From assembly GCA_964551035.1 (NCBI GenBank), contig CAZKBK010000007.1, positions 62,001 to 126,000 of the forward strand: 64,000 bases of DNA, read 5' to 3'. The translations under genes were made by a program, and so were the position numbers. This DNA comes from Chryseosolibacter sp964551035 (lineage in GTDB: Bacteria; Bacteroidota; Bacteroidia; Cytophagales; Cyclobacteriaceae). Of the stretch, positions 9,062 to 18,100 are shown in pieces; position 1 is the stretch's first letter; every line of letters starts with the position of its first letter. The notes beneath the pieces are model-generated. The model was not told the DNA's origin and did not search any database. It worked only from the letters and a program-made list of their open reading frames with translations.

Positions 9062-10432
9062 ATGATCCACAATTCCATCATTGATACAATCGGCAATACG
9101 CCGATAATCCGGCTAAACAAGATTTTTAAGGGACTTCCGGGCACGGTAGTGGCCAAGGTCGAGTATTTCAACCCCGGCAATTCCATGAAAGACCGGATGG
9201 CGTTGAAAATGGTCGAAGACGCCGAGAAGGAGGGTACGCTGAAGCCCGGAGGAACCATCATCGAAAGCACGAGCGGAAACACCGGCATGGGCCTCGCGCT
9301 TACCGCAATCGCCAAAGGCTACAAATGCATCTTTACCATGGCCGACAAGCAGTCGCAGGAGAAGATCAACATCCTCAAAGCCGTCGGCGCCGATGTAATC
9401 GTATGTCCGACCAACGTGGCGCCCGACGACCCGCGCTCCTACTACTCCGTCGCCCGGAAACTGAACCAGGAGATTCCGAATTCCATCTACCCGAACCAGT
9501 ACGACAACCTCTCCAATGCGAAGGCCCACTACGAGACAACGGGCCCGGAGATATGGAAACAGACCGAAGGCCGGATCACGCACTACGTCGCCACCGTGGG
9601 CACAGGCGGGTCGATGTGCGGTACCGCTACCTTCCTCAAGCAACAAAACGCGTCGGTGTTTGCCCTTGGCATCGACACCTATGGCTCCGTTTTTAAGAAA
9701 TACAAAGAGACGGGTATCTTCGACGAAAACGAAGTTTATCCCTACCTCACCGAGGGGTTCGGCGAAGACATACTTCCGAAAAATGTCGACTTCAGTGTGA
9801 TTGATAAGTTCATCAAGGTAACGGACAAGGACGGCGCCATCATGACCCGGAAGCTGGCGCGGGAGGAGGGCTTGTTTGTCGGATGGTCAAGCGGATCCGC
9901 CGTTCATGGCGCGCTGGAATACGCGAAGGAAAACCTGAAGAAAGACGACCTCATGGTCATCATCCTTCCCGACCACGGCACCCGCTACCTCGCCAAGGTT
10001 TATAACGACCAGTGGATGAAAGACCACGGCTTCCTCGAAACACGAAGTTTCGGGACCGCGCGCGATATCATCAACGAACGCAACGGCAGGGAGAGTCTTA
10101 TTACGGTGGAAAAATCCGCACGGGTCAGCGATGCAATCCTGATGTTCAACCGGGAAGGCATTGACCAGATCCCGGTCACGGAAAGTGGAAATTTTGTCGG
10201 AAGCATCACCTCCTCCAGTATCCTTGAAAAGATTATTCAGGATCCTCAGTTGCATAAGAGGGCTGTAGCCGATGTGATGGACCAGCCCATGCTTTTCATT
10301 GCGCCAGACAGCACCCTGGATGTATTGTCTTCGCTCTTGAATAAGGATAACAAAGCGGTACTCGTGCGGGATGAGGGCGAGAAGGTCCATATCATCACGC
10401 AGCACGATGTGCTGAAGGCAATGACCACATAA
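9062..10432 (+). CDS. cystathionine beta-synthase
   Basis: 456 residues, the usual bacterial length. Residues 1-320 are a fold-type II PLP enzyme: NPGNSMKDRMA carries the PLP lysine, STSGNTGMGLA the substrate/phosphate loop, and GTGGSMCG the glycine-rich PLP-phosphate site. Residues 335-456 form two CBS domains (VSDAILMFNREGIDQIPV and the C-terminal repeat). It makes cystathionine from serine and homocysteine in reverse transsulfuration; the CBS pair is a likely ligand sensor. The frame extends upstream by 42 codons, but ATG 9062 gives the canonical N-terminus NSIIDTIGNTPIIRLN and sits just downstream of a TAATTTTG -7 element. A cysteine synthase with CBS domains is the alternative. Confidence 0.88.
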   Translation: MIHNSIIDTIGNTPIIRLNKIFKGLPGTVVAKVEYFNPGNSMKDRMALKMVEDAEKEGTLKPGGTIIESTSGNTGMGLALTAIAKGYKCIFTMADKQSQEKINILKAVGADVIVCPTNVAPDDPRSYYSVARKLNQEIPNSIYPNQYDNLSNAKAHYETTGPEIWKQTEGRITHYVATVGTGGSMCGTATFLKQQNASVFALGIDTYGSVFKKYKETGIFDENEVYPYLTEGFGEDILPKNVDFSVIDKFIKVTDKDGAIMTRKLAREEGLFVGWSSGSAVHGALEYAKENLKKDDLMVIILPDHGTRYLAKVYNDQWMKDHGFLETRSFGTARDIINERNGRESLITVEKSARVSDAILMFNREGIDQIPVTESGNFVGSITSSSILEKIIQDPQLHKRAVADVMDQPMLFIAPDSTLDVLSSLLNKDNKAVLVRDEGEKVHIITQHDVLKAMTT

Positions 10433-10451
10433 CCCTGTTGCAGAACGTACC

Positions 10452-11084
10452 ATGCTGAAACGGGGGATCTTTGTTATTTTCATTGCAGTAGCGGGCAAGC
10501 TTTCAGCGCATTCGCGCCCGGATGCTGAGGCGGGCAAAACCCCGGCGGAATCCCTTCGACCCGAACAATCGGAGCTGGACTGGCAATTGCGGGCGCAGCA
10601 GATCACCATTGCGGCCATCGGCGCCGGCTTCATCATTACAAGTTGCTTTGCATGGTTCATGGTTCGGATGCGCCGTCAGAGCGCGTTCCAGAAAGAAGCG
10701 ATCGAATTCCAGGCGGAGGCACTACTTCGCCTGAACGAAGAACTCAAACACCTGAACAGAAGCCTGGAAAACGGCATTCGGGAAAGGACCGCGCAGCTCG
10801 AAATGCAGAATCAAAAAATCGCCGAGTACACCTTTATCAACGCCCATAAACTTCGCGCACCCGTCGCCAGCATCCTTGGATTGATCAACCTGTTTCAGCA
10901 GGCCTCTGTGGAGGAGAAAGACCAGATTGCCGGTCATTTGCGGAAGTGTGGTATCCGCCTGGACGAGATGATTCACGAATTGACGAAAAGTCTGGAGGAA
11001 GCCGTCGTTCCGGCACAGGACGAGGGAACGCCCGCGATCCCAAATGACAGCCTCAGTCCTCGAGTATCTCCACTTCAACCCTGA
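10452..11084 (+). CDS. membrane protein with lone histidine-kinase dimerisation domain
   Basis: 210 residues. An N-terminal signal/anchor (GIFVIFIAVAGKLSAHS) is followed by a transmembrane helix at about residues 50-75 (ITIAAIGAGFIITSCFAWFMV), a coiled coil (residues 80-130), and a HisKA-type segment EYTFINAHKLRAPVASILGL whose HKLRAP matches the phosphoacceptor H-box. The ATP-binding domain that should follow (N, G1, G2 boxes) is absent: the frame stops at 11084 and overlaps the convergent gene by 32 bp. It is either a truncated sensor kinase or a phosphotransfer/dimerisation partner. It starts 19 bp after the cystathionine beta-synthase stop and may be co-transcribed. Confidence 0.75.
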   Translation: MLKRGIFVIFIAVAGKLSAHSRPDAEAGKTPAESLRPEQSELDWQLRAQQITIAAIGAGFIITSCFAWFMVRMRRQSAFQKEAIEFQAEALLRLNEELKHLNRSLENGIRERTAQLEMQNQKIAEYTFINAHKLRAPVASILGLINLFQQASVEEKDQIAGHLRKCGIRLDEMIHELTKSLEEAVVPAQDEGTPAIPNDSLSPRVSPLQP

Positions 11085-12294
11085 CATTCTCTTTCGCCCG
11101 CACACTGCGCTTGTCGTGGAGCGGCCGCTTTCCACCCCAGGCCCTGAGTTCTATGCGATCCGCCGCAATCCCCTGGTCGATAAGAAATTCCATGATGGTT
11201 CCGGCACGCCGCTCCGAAAGTTTCTTTGCGGAACCGAAACCCTCCTTCGTGTTGGTCAGCGAAAAAAAGCCACCGCCTTCGCCACGCGAAATGATCTTCC
11301 CGTGCGCATTGCCGTTGGTATGCCCGTGCAGTTTTATCCGATATTCGGGATTCTCATTCATCATCTGCAGTAGCAAACCGACTTCGTAGCGCGACTCCGG
11401 TCGCATCACCGCGGCATCCCTGTAGAAAAACACATTGTACATGACAGAAATATCACCTTTTTGCAATCGCACCATTTCAAACGGAACGACAAGATTGCCG
11501 GCATCGTCGGTAAAAAGGGCTTCAATGGGTGGCGCATTAAAATCAAAATCCCTTTGTTGTTTCCTGTAGCCAAACGACTCGCATATAAAAATGAACGACG
11601 TACCTCCCCGCGATGGCACAACAACTTTCACGGGTTCGTTTCCGGCATAGGACGCCAATTTTGCGGACCGCGCAACGTCTATCAGCGATATTTCGGCTTT
11701 GAGCGGCGTGCCGTCGGCGGCGTTATACGTATGAAAGACAAAATTCCTGCTGGTCAGTTCCTCGGCGGCGATGCCTGCGTCCACGGGTTTGAGCTTCATG
11801 GGCCGCGCGTCCTCCGCCAGTGTATCTTGAGACACCAACGACGAACTCACTTCGGGATCCGGTTGAGGTGGAGCAACGTCCATTGCTGAATCAGGGTCAT
11901 GACGCGGGACGTCGGTCAATGTGGTGCCATCATGGGGTTCAATGTCAGACGTGTTGCTGACCGGTGGCGCCTCACCGAGAGCACCGCTATATACCCATGC
12001 ATCGACATACGCCGTTTCCGTTTGCAACCGTCGCGCCTCCGCCATGGCAGCTTCGCGGTCATCTGTCGCCAATACAAAAACATAATAAAGGTTTCGGTTG
12101 GGATTCAGATCAAAGCGAGCCTGAAATCGCCGATCGCTCGCATCATCGACATAGCGAACGGCATTCTCGCGATGGGCAAACGCGCCGATCACGACGTAGT
12201 TGGGGTAAAGGTCAGCGGCATCCTGACCGGGCGCACAAAATGGAGAAAATTCAAAAAATGTGCACCCAAGTGCAAAAAGTATGAAAATCTTCAT
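11053..12294 (-). CDS. SPOR and OmpA-family domain protein
   Basis: 413 residues. Start chosen at ATG 12294, giving a signal peptide (MKIFILFALGCTFFEFSPFCA). Residues about 30-105 (YPNYVVIGAFAHRENAVRYV to YVDAWVYSG) look like a SPOR domain, which binds denuded glycan strands. A Pro/Asp/Ser-rich linker follows, then a beta-rich segment. The C-terminal 120 residues (YRIKLHGHTNGNAHGK, LSERRAGTIMEFLIDQGI, RIELRAWGGKRPL) are an OmpA-C-like peptidoglycan-binding domain with a Gly-rich insertion. It is the last gene of a minus-strand envelope module and lies 49 bp after pbpC, consistent with a cell-wall-anchored periplasmic role. Its 3' end overlaps the kinase-like gene on the other strand. Confidence 0.8.
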   Translation of the reverse strand: MKIFILFALGCTFFEFSPFCAPGQDAADLYPNYVVIGAFAHRENAVRYVDDASDRRFQARFDLNPNRNLYYVFVLATDDREAAMAEARRLQTETAYVDAWVYSGALGEAPPVSNTSDIEPHDGTTLTDVPRHDPDSAMDVAPPQPDPEVSSSLVSQDTLAEDARPMKLKPVDAGIAAEELTSRNFVFHTYNAADGTPLKAEISLIDVARSAKLASYAGNEPVKVVVPSRGGTSFIFICESFGYRKQQRDFDFNAPPIEALFTDDAGNLVVPFEMVRLQKGDISVMYNVFFYRDAAVMRPESRYEVGLLLQMMNENPEYRIKLHGHTNGNAHGKIISRGEGGGFFSLTNTKEGFGSAKKLSERRAGTIMEFLIDQGIAADRIELRAWGGKRPLHDKRSVRAKENVRVEVEILED

Positions 12295-12343
12295 AGCACA
12301 CGTGGGGTTTACCACCCTAAGATAGAAAAATTCGGGAAAAGGG

Positions 12344-14704
12344 TCACATTCGGGAAATAACTTCGAAGTGCCGTTCGATAATTTCGCCGCTTTCATCCAC
12401 AGCGGTGAGGACGTGGTTGCCATCTCCGGGCGCCAGGGCGAGCTGATGCACAGTTCGTGTACTGCCAATATAAACGCCATCAAGGTGCCAATACACCTCT
12501 GCCGAAGGGTTTCGATGAGCGAGTTCAAAGATGGCGCTCCCCACTTCGCCGGTGAGTTCGCGAGGAATAAATATTCGCGCGTCTTCACGCGGATAGATGA
12601 GATCCATGGCCGGATGTGCGTTTGTCGATTGACAATCGGCCCGAAATGGCGGCAACGGTTTGTAGGACAGGTCCGTGAACTTGTAATAATATTCCTGAAC
12701 GGGTGGGAGTACAAACCAGTTAACGTGGCGAATTTCGCCGACCCTGGCACATTCGCGATGCAGCCGGAAGCGCCGGTCTTCAGAAACATGGACGCGCTTG
12801 TGATAACCGCACGGCATCGTTTCGAGTCCTGACCGGTCAATGTAGATGGCGTCGGTCCGGCCGCAAAATTCAGAAGCCCGGTATCCACTCTTGCGGCAGA
12901 CCGTCACGGAAACCATCTCTCCCTCCGGACGCGCAAACCACCTGTCCCCCGGAAGCATCGAAAAAATATCAAACATAATCGGTGCAGCAGCTTCCGTACC
13001 CGTTAGCCCAGCGCGTCCTTCTCCGTCTGCGTTGCCCACCCACACGCCTACCGCATAGTCGGGTGTCACGCCCACAGCCCAGGCGTCGCGAAAACCAAAG
13101 CTCGTGCCCGTCTTCCACGCGATCTTTCGGGCGCTGCTAAAATGCCGCCAGCCCGTTTCCTCGCCCGGCCGGTAAAGTTCCTCCATCGCATCGAATGCAA
13201 GATAGATTGATGCCGCGCTCAGCCAGGATGTCTTCTCGAGCGGCCCTTCAGTCGGGTCATGACGCAGGTCATAGTGCGGAGGCCTGAAATCGGTCCGTCG
13301 GTAGCGCGCGCCACCGGGATGTTGAAAGTAGTTGTTCAGCGACCGCGCCATTGACGCGTAGATACCGGTAATATCCCACAGCGTTCCCTCCGCGCCACCC
13401 AGGATCAGCGACAAGCCGTAATGGTCGGGACCCTGTGTGAGCGTGGTCATGCCCACATCCTTGAGGAGCTGATGAAACTTCTCATAACGGTAACGGCGCA
13501 GCATGTGCACCGCAGGGATATTCAACGAACGAATCAGTGCCCGGTCCGCAGGAACGGCACCGTCGTACTGGCGGGAAAAGTTCTTTGGCGCAAACCCATT
13601 GATAAGTGTGGGAATGTCCGGCAGCAGGGTGCCCGGAAGGAGTTGTCCCTCATCCATCATCGCGGCATACAGGATCGGCTTGAGAATGCTTCCCGTGCTG
13701 CGCGGCGCATCCACAATGTCAACTGAGGGGTCGTGTTCGGAGACGGTCCTTACGTTTCCGGCGTAGGCCACCACGGCACCGGTATTGACATCAACCACCA
13801 GCGCGGCAGCGTTAAATACCTGGTTGGCGCTGAGCCGTTCGTGATGATTTTGCAGAATTTCATTCACACGCTCCTGGACACCAAAATCGATGGATGATAT
13901 GAGCCGCGTTTCCGCATGTCCCTCCTTCTTCATTCGGTCCAGCAGGTGCGGCGCCAACGTGGGTAACGCCAGGGGCGCGTCGGGAATAGCCTCCGCTTTC
14001 GCCAACGAACAGGTGAAATCGTCAATGGCCCCGGTGTCACGCAAGTGATCCAGCAGGCGGTCGCGTTTCGCCTGCAGCAAGGCCCTGTTCCTCCCCGGGT
14101 GTATCAGCGAGGGCGCGTTGGGCAGCACGGCAAGGAGCGCAGCCTCTCCCCAGGACAGGCGGTGGGCGTCTACGCCGAAGTATCGCCAACATGCCGCTTC
14201 CAGACCGACAACGTTTCCGCCGAACGGCGCATGCGCGGCGTACAGTCCGAGGATCTCTTCCTTGGTATACCGAAGTTCAAGCCGCGTGGCGAGAATCACT
14301 TCAATAAGTTTTTCAAGGATGGTGCGGGATTGTCCTTTCCGTGAAAGCCGAATGACCTGCATCGACAACGTGCTCCCTCCACTGACGATCTCGCCGGCCT
14401 GAAGGTTTTGCCTTAGCGCGCGCGCCATGGCCAGGATATCGACGCCGGGATGATTCCAAAAACGCTTGTCTTCGAATGCGACAATCGCCGTTGCGAATTT
14501 TGCGGGAACACTGTCGATGAGCGGGAATCGCCACTGCCCATCGGCGGCAATCGAGGCATTGAGCAAATCGCCCGACCTTGCCTTCAGTACGGTGGAGTAT
14601 GGGTCGTTGAAAAGTTTTGCGGGCAGGCAAAAGTAGAAGGCCACGAAGCAAGTCAGAACCGCCACCGTAGCATACAACCGTTTCCTTTCAACTTTTCTCA
14701 ACAT
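12344..14704 (-). CDS. pbpC: penicillin-binding protein 1C
   Basis: 786 residues. One N-terminal membrane anchor (LYATVAVLTCFVAFYFCL) is followed by a GT51 glycosyltransferase domain with EDKRFWNHPGVD (catalytic Glu about residue 77) and GGSTLSMQVIRL. Then comes a transpeptidase domain with SILK (serine about residue 339) and KTGTSFGFRDAW (about residue 530). The C-terminal 90 residues form the PBP1C-specific beta domain (DGVYIGSTRTVHQLALAPG). ATG 14704 is 4 bp after the stop of the upstream gene; an in-frame ATG 10 codons earlier would overlap it. It lies directly downstream of an alpha-2-macroglobulin gene, a known and recurrent pairing that suggests cell-wall repair coupled to protease trapping. 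Confidence 0.94.
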   Translation of the reverse strand: MLRKVERKRLYATVAVLTCFVAFYFCLPAKLFNDPYSTVLKARSGDLLNASIAADGQWRFPLIDSVPAKFATAIVAFEDKRFWNHPGVDILAMARALRQNLQAGEIVSGGSTLSMQVIRLSRKGQSRTILEKLIEVILATRLELRYTKEEILGLYAAHAPFGGNVVGLEAACWRYFGVDAHRLSWGEAALLAVLPNAPSLIHPGRNRALLQAKRDRLLDHLRDTGAIDDFTCSLAKAEAIPDAPLALPTLAPHLLDRMKKEGHAETRLISSIDFGVQERVNEILQNHHERLSANQVFNAAALVVDVNTGAVVAYAGNVRTVSEHDPSVDIVDAPRSTGSILKPILYAAMMDEGQLLPGTLLPDIPTLINGFAPKNFSRQYDGAVPADRALIRSLNIPAVHMLRRYRYEKFHQLLKDVGMTTLTQGPDHYGLSLILGGAEGTLWDITGIYASMARSLNNYFQHPGGARYRRTDFRPPHYDLRHDPTEGPLEKTSWLSAASIYLAFDAMEELYRPGEETGWRHFSSARKIAWKTGTSFGFRDAWAVGVTPDYAVGVWVGNADGEGRAGLTGTEAAAPIMFDIFSMLPGDRWFARPEGEMVSVTVCRKSGYRASEFCGRTDAIYIDRSGLETMPCGYHKRVHVSEDRRFRLHRECARVGEIRHVNWFVLPPVQEYYYKFTDLSYKPLPPFRADCQSTNAHPAMDLIYPREDARIFIPRELTGEVGSAIFELAHRNPSAEVYWHLDGVYIGSTRTVHQLALAPGDGNHVLTAVDESGEIIERHFEVISRM

Positions 14705-14708
14705 TCGG

Positions 14709-15194
14709 TCAGATCTCCACTTGCACCTCGCCACTGTTGTCCGTCAGGCGGATACCCAGGTAGTCCTTCAACTTTTCCATGGCTTTCAACACGACCCTTT
14801 TGTTTGTGGAGCCGACGATATGAATTTTCTCGCCGTCATCGATCTTCACATAGCCATTGTAAGCCAGCTCACTGATTGTGGTCGAATTGACCCTGAGGTT
14901 GTAGGTACGGGTGATTTTCGCCGGGTTTATAAGAAGATAATGCATCGTGTGAAAGCGAACCTTTTTACCTGCCCGCCAGCCCAACAGCCAGATGTATTCC
15001 TGGTACACCCTGGCCTCCTTGTCTATTGCAAACCCATAATGCGTCGTTACTATGATCACCCCAACCAGGAATACAACGGCGGCCCCCAACAGATGCGTTG
15101 TGGCCACACCGACGCTCGCCAGTATCGCCACAACGCCCACAATGCGGAACTGCATGGGAAAATACCACTGATCCCTGACCGTTACCATCATCAT
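14709..15194 (-). CDS. small membrane protein, possible PH-like domain
   Basis: 161 residues, not confidently recognised. Two hydrophobic helices at about residues 16-50 (FRIVGVVAILASVGVAT and AAVVFLVGVIIVTTHYGF) are followed by a soluble beta-rich part (ARVYQEYIWLLGWRAGKK onwards) and a C-terminal helix, an arrangement like bacterial PH-domain membrane proteins. The gene starts with three consecutive ATG codons overlapping the stop of the alpha-2-macroglobulin gene and ends 4 bp before pbpC, so the three are one transcription unit. The function is unknown; it could assist anchoring or assembly of its neighbours. Confidence 0.75.
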   Translation of the reverse strand: MMMVTVRDQWYFPMQFRIVGVVAILASVGVATTHLLGAAVVFLVGVIIVTTHYGFAIDKEARVYQEYIWLLGWRAGKKVRFHTMHYLLINPAKITRTYNLRVNSTTISELAYNGYVKIDDGEKIHIVGSTNKRVVLKAMEKLKDYLGIRLTDNSGEVQVEI

Positions 15195-18100
15195 TGAATC
15201 GCAGGCCTGGACACGCGGACTACCTGCCCTTTCTTCCGGGCATGGATGGATTTATCATACATCGCCTCACAGGATACCGACGGCAGGTAAAACGTTCCGG
15301 CGTAGCTGGCCGTAAGTTGCACCTCGAAGGTTTTCCGTTTACCCGCAGCCAAGTCAAAGAAGGTGTAGACCCTGTCGTCGCGAATATCCTGATAAGTTGG
15401 CACATCACCTTTCGACATGGCTTCATCACCCGTCAGTCGCAGGTTATTGATTTCCCATCCGGACGGGAAAATCTGGTTGATCACAAGGTTCTTGTACTCA
15501 CCGCGGAATCCGGGGTTGGAGACGGTGACGGATGCCATGAATTCGGTTCCCTGCTCCAACTGACCCGGGTCGATAGGCTGGCCTTCCATATCCTTGTAGG
15601 CGATCGAGATCGCGAGATTATTTGCGTCTTCGGTCTCGTTCCCGCGCGCCGGCGTACCCTCAGCGATCACCCTTGCAAACAAGGTACCCGAACTTGCACT
15701 CGTGACCTTGAGGGCGCGTGCGGCAACACCATCCACGGCGATCGGCACTTGCGCAACCGGCAGATCTGTTGATGCGTCTACATCTTTTCCATTGTACGTG
15801 TAGGTGAATTTCATCGGCCCGCGTTGCTCCGCGCCGGCAAACGACGCGACGGACTTCAGACACCAGGCCACCGTTTGCGTGCTCATCCACTTCGAAGGGT
15901 CGCTGAGCGCCGAGGAGATCTCCTTCAACACCTCAAAAGCTTTTGTTCGCTCTCCGATGAGCACGAGGGTTTCGAGGATGATGGCTTTGTCGCGGTGGCC
16001 GGAGCCATACGAGTACGCTAATTCCTGATACGATTTCACCGTCGTGGGAAGGTTTTGTACCAGGTTCTTCGCGGCCTCGGGCTGGCCAGCCTTGGCATAG
16101 GCTGCCGCGAGCATCCACGCCGCCGTTGGCGGGAGGTTGCCTTGTTCACGGAGCTTGTTCATGGCCGCCAGTTCGGCTTCTCCCGCCAATGCAAGGGAAT
16201 AGAGGCGATAGGCCTGGATCAGTTCGCTGCTTGACGCCTCCTGGTGCTTGCGCCACATCTGCGCTTTGCGCTTTTGATATTTCTTCCATTTGCGAACGAT
16301 ATCTCCGGGAACGAAGTAACCGTTGGCTTCAGCTTCAACCAGGAAGTGTCCTGCGTACGTAGACCCCCAACTGTCGGAATTCTCACCACCCGGCCAGTAC
16401 GAAAATCCGCCATCGCTTTGCTGGAAGGACTTTAATCGATCGATGCCTGCGCGCACGTTGTTTTGGATCTTGGTCTTTTCGGCTTCGCTCAACGCTTTTA
16501 CACGGTGAACATACAGCTGCGGAAATACGGTAGAAGTGGTCTGTTCAATACAACCATAGGGATACTGGAGCAGGTACTTCATCCGTTGGCCGAGGTTTAT
16601 GGGAGGTATTGACGAAACTTCAAGCACGGCACTGTTGGTGCCGGCCAGTCCCACGGCACTCACGTCCGTGCTCCAACTCTGACCGCCTTCGAGTATCTTC
16701 TCCTCCACGCGCGTGATGGGCGGATTTGGATTTCGTATGTCAATTTCGATCACATCGGCGGCGCTGTAACTTCCGGATGTCGCCGTCACCTCTATTTTTC
16801 CGACACCGAGCGCCGATTTCACATTCAGGTCGAAGTTCACGGTCATGTCCGTTCCGGTCATGGTCACCGTCCTGGATGCATCGGCGACTTGCACGGGGCC
16901 TGAAGTCTTCACCGTAATGTTCACCTCAGAAATATCCTTTTCCATCGCGAAAAGGGTAACAGGCAGCGTAACTTTTTCCTCAGGTCCCAGCACACGCGGC
17001 AGCGTGGCCAGCACCATCAACGGTTTTCTCACGGGTGTGGCTTTCTCCGCATTGCCATAGGCGCCGTCATATCCGGCCACCACCATCGTTTTCACGGACC
17101 CGATGTACTGCGGCATGGTGAAAGTGTGTTCGCCCGTGCCACCGTCTATGGTGAAGGGTCCGAAAAATTTCACCACCGGTTTGAAGCGGTTTGCTTTCGC
17201 ATCTTCTTCTTTTTCACCTTCATCGCCACCGCCGATGGCGAGCAGGCGCTCTACGCGGGAGCCGAAGGCACCCATCACCTGATCGTAGAGGTCCCAGGTT
17301 CTGACGCCCAGCGCCTCGCGGGCATAGAACCGTTTCCAGGGATCGGGTGTCCTGAATCGTGTAAGATCGAGTAGCCCTTCATCTACAACGGCTACGGTAT
17401 ACGTCATGGCGCGGTCAGTCTTCTCTGACACCTTGACGGTTACTTCCTGACCGGGCTCCAGGACTTCCGGCATCTCAATCACCGGCTCGAGGTGTGTCGC
17501 CGGATCTTCCACCTGCATGGGTATCACCCCATACTGGCGTATAGGCAGGTCGTTCAAGGTCTGGGCGTGAGGTTGCAGCGACGTGATATGGATGAACGCG
17601 TTCGGGGCCATGTCGGCGGTGACATCAAATGAGAACGGCGTGTCTCCCTTTTGGGTCTCCACCCAGTAGCTGTTGATGACCCGGCTCCCGTTTTCGATGC
17701 TCACCAGCGCGCGGCCCTGGCCGCTTCCCGGAATGGTAACGGTGGCTATCTCACCCACATTGTAGGCGGCCTTGTCGGCGTTGAACGACAGCATCGTCGC
17801 CCCCATCGAGCCACCGCGCGCGCGACCCGCCCAACCCGGCCAGTCGATATAAACAATCCTGGCGGTGCTATGCCCTGACACCGGATCATACGCCCGCACG
17901 AGGAAACGCCCCCATTCGGGGTAATTTACCTTGAACTTCCACGAACCCTTCCCGCCGGACGACGTGCGGATCTTTCCGCTGCTGATCAAACGGGAACTTG
18001 AGCCTCCCAGGTAGACGGCACCTTCATCGGTATTGTCCCACCACCAACGCCACTCAATTTTATACAGCGACATCTCCACATTGTCGCGCGACACCGGTGC

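Noticed and set aside
12295..12888. 198-codon N-terminal extension of the SPOR-OmpA protein
   Set aside because: It overlaps the end of pbpC in another frame; ATG 12294 begins with a signal peptide.
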